A stretch of 9,368 nt of DNA, from contig CAJARE010000006.1 of NCBI GenBank assembly GCA_903944255.1, forward strand, positions 1 through 9,368, written 5' to 3'. The stretch is from an uncultured beta proteobacterium. Lineage in GTDB: Bacteria > Pseudomonadota > Gammaproteobacteria > Burkholderiales > Burkholderiaceae. The notes under the pieces are model-generated. The model was not told where the DNA came from. It ran no database searches and saw only the letters and a program-made list of their open reading frames with translations. The position numbers and the translations under genes were made by a program. Positions 6,292 through 9,368 of the stretch are shown piece after piece (within the stretch, counting starts at the first letter, position 1; every line of letters begins with the position of its first letter).

Positions 6292-7274
6292 CTCAGCCCC
6301 TACTCTTAGATGGAGTCACTGCGCAGCAGATTTTTGATGACAACGTTTCCGATCTCAAGCTTTCTTGGATTGGCGGCCTAGAAGGTGCAGACCGCACCTT
6401 CCCACCTGAAGCAGTCAAAGCTGCTGCAGCCAGCTCTGATTTAGTAGGTCACTTAAACCTCATTCACCCTAGTCGCATTCAAATCTTTGGCGAACAAGAG
6501 GTTGACTATCATGCAGCACTTGAGTTGGAGCAAAAACAAGAGCAAATCTTTAACTTAATTTCAAAAACGCCGCCATGTGTCATTGTTGCAGATGGAAAAT
6601 CTGCAGATCCCGACCTCCAGCTCTTTTGCCAACGCTCATCTACCCCTTTATTTACCACCAGTATTTCTGCTGCTGAAGTTATTGATCATCTGCGCATTTA
6701 CTTAACTAAAATTGGTGCGCCTCAAATCACGATGCATGGCGTGTTCATGGATATTTTGGGTTTAGGGGTCTTACTTACTGGCGAATCTGGATTAGGCAAA
6801 AGTGAATTGGGTCTAGAACTCATTTCTCGCGGCCATGGCTTAGTCGCCGATGATGCAGTTGACTTTGCCAGATTAGGCTCAGACTATATCGAAGGTCGTT
6901 GTCCAATTATTCTGCGTAACTTACTGGAAGTGCGCGGGCTAGGATTATTGGATATTCGTACTATTTTTGGCGAAACTGCTGTTCGTCGAAAATTAAAATT
7001 ACGTCTGATTGTTCAATTGGTCCGCAGAACGGATGGCGAATTCGAAAGATTACCTTTGGAGGCTCAGCACATCGATGTCCTGGGTGTACCAATTCGCACA
7101 GTCAAAATCCAAGTAGCTGCAGGTCGCAACTTAGCCGTACTAGTTGAGGCAGCCGTACGAAATACGATTTTGCAATTACGTGGCATCGATACTTTAAAAG
7201 AATTTATGGAACGCCAGCGCTTACAAATGAACGCTGAAACCGACTCAACGAAATCACAAGGGCGCCTGCTTTAA
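6288..7274 (+). CDS. hprK: HPr kinase/phosphorylase
   Basis: Bifunctional enzyme that phosphorylates HPr on its regulatory serine with ATP and reverses this by phosphorolysis; it links PTS phosphate flow to metabolism. The ATG at 6288 gives 328 residues, close to the usual 310-330. The N-terminal regulatory domain spans about 1-130. The catalytic domain has MHGVFMDILG (H150), Walker A GESGLGKS (165-172), the acidic pair D189-D190 in VADDAVD, and the family signature LEVRGLGLLDIRTIFG (213-228). The C-terminal region VPIRTVKIQVAAGRNLAVLVE matches the family (267-274 and 276-287). A GTG at 6273 would add five residues inside ptsN; the ATGA overlap with ptsN favours 6288. HPr and EI genes are not in this window and should lie elsewhere. 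The rapZ gene follows after 3 bp. Confidence 0.96.
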   Translation: MTQPLLLDGVTAQQIFDDNVSDLKLSWIGGLEGADRTFPPEAVKAAAASSDLVGHLNLIHPSRIQIFGEQEVDYHAALELEQKQEQIFNLISKTPPCVIVADGKSADPDLQLFCQRSSTPLFTTSISAAEVIDHLRIYLTKIGAPQITMHGVFMDILGLGVLLTGESGLGKSELGLELISRGHGLVADDAVDFARLGSDYIEGRCPIILRNLLEVRGLGLLDIRTIFGETAVRRKLKLRLIVQLVRRTDGEFERLPLEAQHIDVLGVPIRTVKIQVAAGRNLAVLVEAAVRNTILQLRGIDTLKEFMERQRLQMNAETDSTKSQGRLL

Positions 7275-7277
7275 ATC

Positions 7278-8168
7278 ATGCAAATCAATCTGATTACCGG
7301 AATCTCAGGCTCGGGTAAATCAGTAGCCCTAAGAGCTTTTGAGGATGCGGGTTACGACTGTGTAGACAATCTCCCAGTTTCTTTATTAGAAAACCTCATT
7401 AGCACACTCGAGAATGAAAAATGTGAGCGCGTTGCCGTTGCCATTGATGCACGCCGTGGCCAATCGATTGAAGAGCTTCCGTCAATTTTAGAGAACTTAG
7501 GGCGTAATCATCAGGTAAGGATAGTGTTCTTAAATGCGAATACCAACACCTTAGTACAGCGCTTCTCAGAAACAAGACGTCGCCACCCTCTATCTTCCAA
7601 TGCAGAACAGTCACAATCAGCAACGCTCATTGAAGCAATCGATAAGGAGCGTCAGCTTCTAGAGCCATTGCGCAACCAAGCTCACAGCATTGATACGAGT
7701 AATATTCCCGCTCACGCATTACGTTCCTGGATTCAGGATTTACTCCAAGACAAGCCTCTTGGACTGACAATCGTTTTTGAATCCTTTGGCTTCAAAAAAG
7801 GGGTTCCAAGTGAAGCGGATTTAGTTTTTGATGTTCGTTGTTTGCCCAATCCGCACTACGACAAAATCTTACGCCCTCTGACAGGCAACGACAAACCCGT
7901 TAAAGAATTCTTAGAAAAAATTCCAGAAGTAGTCAGTATGGAAAGTGACATCATTCAGTTCATAGATAAGTGGTTGCCCCACTATATTGCTGATGGACGA
8001 AGCTACTTAACCGTTGCTATCGGATGCACTGGTGGCCAGCACCGCTCTGTTTATCTGGTGAATCGAATTAGCGAACACTTTAGGGCCCAAAAAGATCTGG
8101 TTAACTTGCAGCTTAATTTTTTAGACCGCCACCGTGAACTAGACTCAATTGCTGTAAAAGTACTTTGA
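7278..8168 (+). CDS. rapZ: RNase adapter protein RapZ (P-loop ATPase, YvcJ family)
   Basis: In E. coli, RapZ binds the small RNA GlmZ, hands it to RNase E, and so controls glucosamine 6-phosphate synthase for cell-envelope precursors; elsewhere the family binds nucleotides with less certain roles. The 296 residues show Walker A GISGSGKS (8-15), DCVDNLP (27-33), VAIDAR (54-59), the TRRRHPLS segment (99-106), and the C-terminal domain motifs ESFGFKKGVP (168-177), DVRCLPNPHYD (185-195), LTVAIGCTGGQHRSVYLVN (244-262). E. coli RapZ has 284 residues and ends with a basic tail after RHRTLE; here the matching RHREL (284-288) is followed by DSIAVKVL, neither basic nor typical. It starts 3 bp after hprK. 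Its last 56 bp overlap the end of mutY on the other strand. Whether GlmZ exists here is unknown, so the RNA partner is an open question. Confidence 0.94.
   Translation: MQINLITGISGSGKSVALRAFEDAGYDCVDNLPVSLLENLISTLENEKCERVAVAIDARRGQSIEELPSILENLGRNHQVRIVFLNANTNTLVQRFSETRRRHPLSSNAEQSQSATLIEAIDKERQLLEPLRNQAHSIDTSNIPAHALRSWIQDLLQDKPLGLTIVFESFGFKKGVPSEADLVFDVRCLPNPHYDKILRPLTGNDKPVKEFLEKIPEVVSMESDIIQFIDKWLPHYIADGRSYLTVAIGCTGGQHRSVYLVNRISEHFRAQKDLVNLQLNFLDRHRELDSIAVKVL
8113..8168. other. Convergent coding overlap of rapZ and mutY
   Basis: The mutY stop (TAA on the minus strand, 8113-8115) lies inside rapZ, and the rapZ stop (TGA, 8166-8168) lies inside mutY. The shared 56 bp encode the RapZ tail from about LDRHREL onwards and, on the other strand, the last 18 residues of MutY, ending HGGGLKN. 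No terminator can fit between the genes, and no hairpin with a T-run is apparent in the overlap. Confidence 0.9.
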
Positions 8169-9243
8169 TTGGTTGCGGTAATCCGTAACGTCCCAATTGA
8201 GCCAACGGCACCCACTTTAAGTCTGTATTTGAAAATTCAAGCGGTTTAGATAAGCTAGCTTCCCATATCTGCATCCAAAGACGACGATGAGTAAAGACAT
8301 GTTTAATTTGCTCACCCCGAATGAGCTTTTGGGATGACTTTAATAAGGCAGTAATCTTTTCATTGGGCAATGCCACTGCCAGCAAATCCTTTGTGCTGAT
8401 ATCTAAGGCCTGTATAGCTGACGCTCTTGGCTTCCAGGGTGATTCGGGAAGAGACCAGAGACCGCCCCAAATTGCTTTGCTTGCCCGCTTTTGCAACAAA
8501 ATAGAATTACCACTCCTCATCAAAAGCATATCGCAATTAAATTCTGGTGATTTTGCTTTCACCTTTTTTTGCGGAAATAATAAAACCTGATCACTCAAGT
8601 TCGCCTGGCATTCTTTCAAATAAGGACATTTCCGCTCACCACTCAAGCAGACAGGCTTGCGTGAGGTACACCAAGTTGCGCCAAAGTCCATTAAGGCCTG
8701 GGTATAAACCGGCATATCTTCTCGCTTGCTAGGCAATAGATCTTCAGCCAACTTCCACAGCTGCTCATTGACTGCCTTATCTTGCAATGCTCCATCTACT
8801 GCAAAAATACGCGCAAGAATACGTTTGACGTTCGCATCGAGTATGGGAGCTCGCTCATGAAAAGCAAATGCAGCAATCGCGCCTGCGGTTGAACGCCCAA
8901 TCCCTTTGAGCTGCTCTAGTAAAAGAGGGTCACTCGGAAATTTTCCTGAGTATTGCTCTACCACCTGCTTTGCACAAGCATGTAAATTTCTCGCGCGGGA
9001 GTAATAACCTAATCCAGCCCACTCCGCCAATACTTCATCAACATCAGCAGTGGCTAATTTGTTCACTGTAGGAAAGCGCTTCATAAAACGCGGGTAGCGC
9101 TCTAATACGGTTGCTACTTGTGTTTGCTGCAGCATAATCTCTGAAACCCAGACCGCATAAGGATCACGGTTACCTTGCCAGGGTAATCCAGAACGGCCAT
9201 TTTGCTGATGCCAAGCAATTAATTTTATAGAGAACTGCTTCAT
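8113..9243 (-). CDS. mutY: Adenine DNA glycosylase MutY
   Basis: Removes adenine mispaired with 8-oxoguanine, preventing G:C to T:A mutations. From the ATG at 9243 it has 376 residues (E. coli 350). The helix-hairpin-helix glycosylase domain includes WVSEIMLQQTQVAT with catalytic E35, the hairpin LKGIGRSTAGAI (112-123), and APILDANVKR with catalytic D136. An iron-sulfur loop follows with C192, C199, C206 and C212, spaced C-X6-C-X6-C-X5-C instead of the usual C-X6-C-X2-C-X5-C. A NUDIX-like C-terminal domain (about 225-370) contains LLQKRASKAIWGGLWSLPE (split at 249-256 and 258-266) and FTH (317-319), the counterpart of the FSH loop that reads 8-oxoguanine. An ATG at 9258 would add MPKAL; I choose 9243 because it overlaps the mutM stop as TAATG and aligns with the E. 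coli N-terminus. The C-terminus runs 56 bp into rapZ. Confidence 0.95.
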   Translation of the reverse strand: MKQFSIKLIAWHQQNGRSGLPWQGNRDPYAVWVSEIMLQQTQVATVLERYPRFMKRFPTVNKLATADVDEVLAEWAGLGYYSRARNLHACAKQVVEQYSGKFPSDPLLLEQLKGIGRSTAGAIAAFAFHERAPILDANVKRILARIFAVDGALQDKAVNEQLWKLAEDLLPSKREDMPVYTQALMDFGATWCTSRKPVCLSGERKCPYLKECQANLSDQVLLFPQKKVKAKSPEFNCDMLLMRSGNSILLQKRASKAIWGGLWSLPESPWKPRASAIQALDISTKDLLAVALPNEKITALLKSSQKLIRGEQIKHVFTHRRLWMQIWEASLSKPLEFSNTDLKWVPLAQLGRYGLPQPIKVLLQQLSLVHGGGLKN

Positions 9244-9368
9244 TAACGCTTTTGGCATTGCGGGCAGAAATAGGTGGAACGCTGCCCCTGGACAATTTGC
9301 TTGATCGGGGTTTTACAAATCTTACAGGGCTGATCCTTACGATCATAGGCCTTGGTTTGCACCATGAA
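9243..9368 (-). CDS. mutM: Formamidopyrimidine-DNA glycosylase MutM (Fpg), C-terminal end only
   Basis: Excises 8-oxoguanine and formamidopyrimidines from DNA, the step before MutY in the same pathway. Only the last 41 residues and the stop are in the window. They contain the Fpg zinc finger: C-X2-C (PCKIC), 16 residues, then C-X2-C (FCPQC), with the conserved arginine in GQRSTYFC that contacts the DNA backbone in the family. The sequence resembles the E. coli C-terminus closely (there GTPIVATKHAQRATFYC). The last A of the TAA stop is the first base of the mutY ATG at 9243, so the two genes form a mutM-mutY operon with coupled translation. The same zinc finger occurs in Nei (endonuclease VIII), but the mutY neighbour and the C-terminal QCQKR favour MutM. 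Confidence 0.9.
   Translation of the reverse strand, partial: FMVQTKAYDRKDQPCKICKTPIKQIVQGQRSTYFCPQCQKR

Noticed and set aside
8321..8732. Plus-strand open frames opposite mutY (8321-8590, 8547-8732)
   Set aside because: Antisense to a complete mutY with intact catalytic residues; no independent coding evidence.

Overview
The window is a compact housekeeping region of a betaproteobacterium. The gene order (CPA2 antiporter divergent from kdsD-kdsC-lptC-lptA-lptB, then hpf-ptsN-hprK-rapZ, then mutY and mutM on the opposite strand) is the order I know from Burkholderiaceae. The moderate, AT-leaning base composition, unlike GC-rich Burkholderia or Ralstonia, points to Polynucleobacter or a close relative. 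The genus is an inference from gene order and protein style, not from a database search.

Layout. Positions 1-1712 (minus) hold most of a Kef-type cation:proton antiporter, cut by the left edge. Positions 1724-5289 (plus) are a lipopolysaccharide block: kdsD and kdsC make Kdo, and lptC, lptA and lptB encode three parts of the Lpt machine that carries finished LPS to the outer membrane. Gaps here are 17 bp or less; lptA and lptB overlap by 4 bp. Positions 5290-5472 are the only sizeable non-coding gap. Positions 5473-8168 (plus) hold hpf (ribosome hibernation), ptsN (EIIA-Ntr), hprK (HPr kinase/phosphorylase) and rapZ (P-loop, RNA-binding adaptor). Positions 8113-9368 (minus) hold mutY and the 3' end of mutM, two glycosylases that counter 8-oxoguanine damage.

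How they fit together. The plus-strand genes read as one long transcription direction joining envelope biogenesis to a regulatory set: PTS-type phosphorylation through PtsN and HprK, the RapZ adaptor, and translation shutdown by HPF. In E. coli, RapZ controls GlmS, which supplies amino sugar for LPS and peptidoglycan, so the pairing makes sense, but the RapZ target here is unknown. The minus-strand repair pair runs head-on into rapZ.

I see no mobile element, CRISPR array, tRNA, rRNA, toxin-antitoxin or defence locus, and no convincing undescribed system. The points worth a second look are the absence of rpoN from its usual place between lptB and hpf and the structured 183-bp gap there, unusual cysteine spacing in the MutY iron-sulfur loop, a 56-bp convergent overlap of rapZ and mutY, and start regions of kdsD and ptsN that suggest nearly leaderless transcripts.
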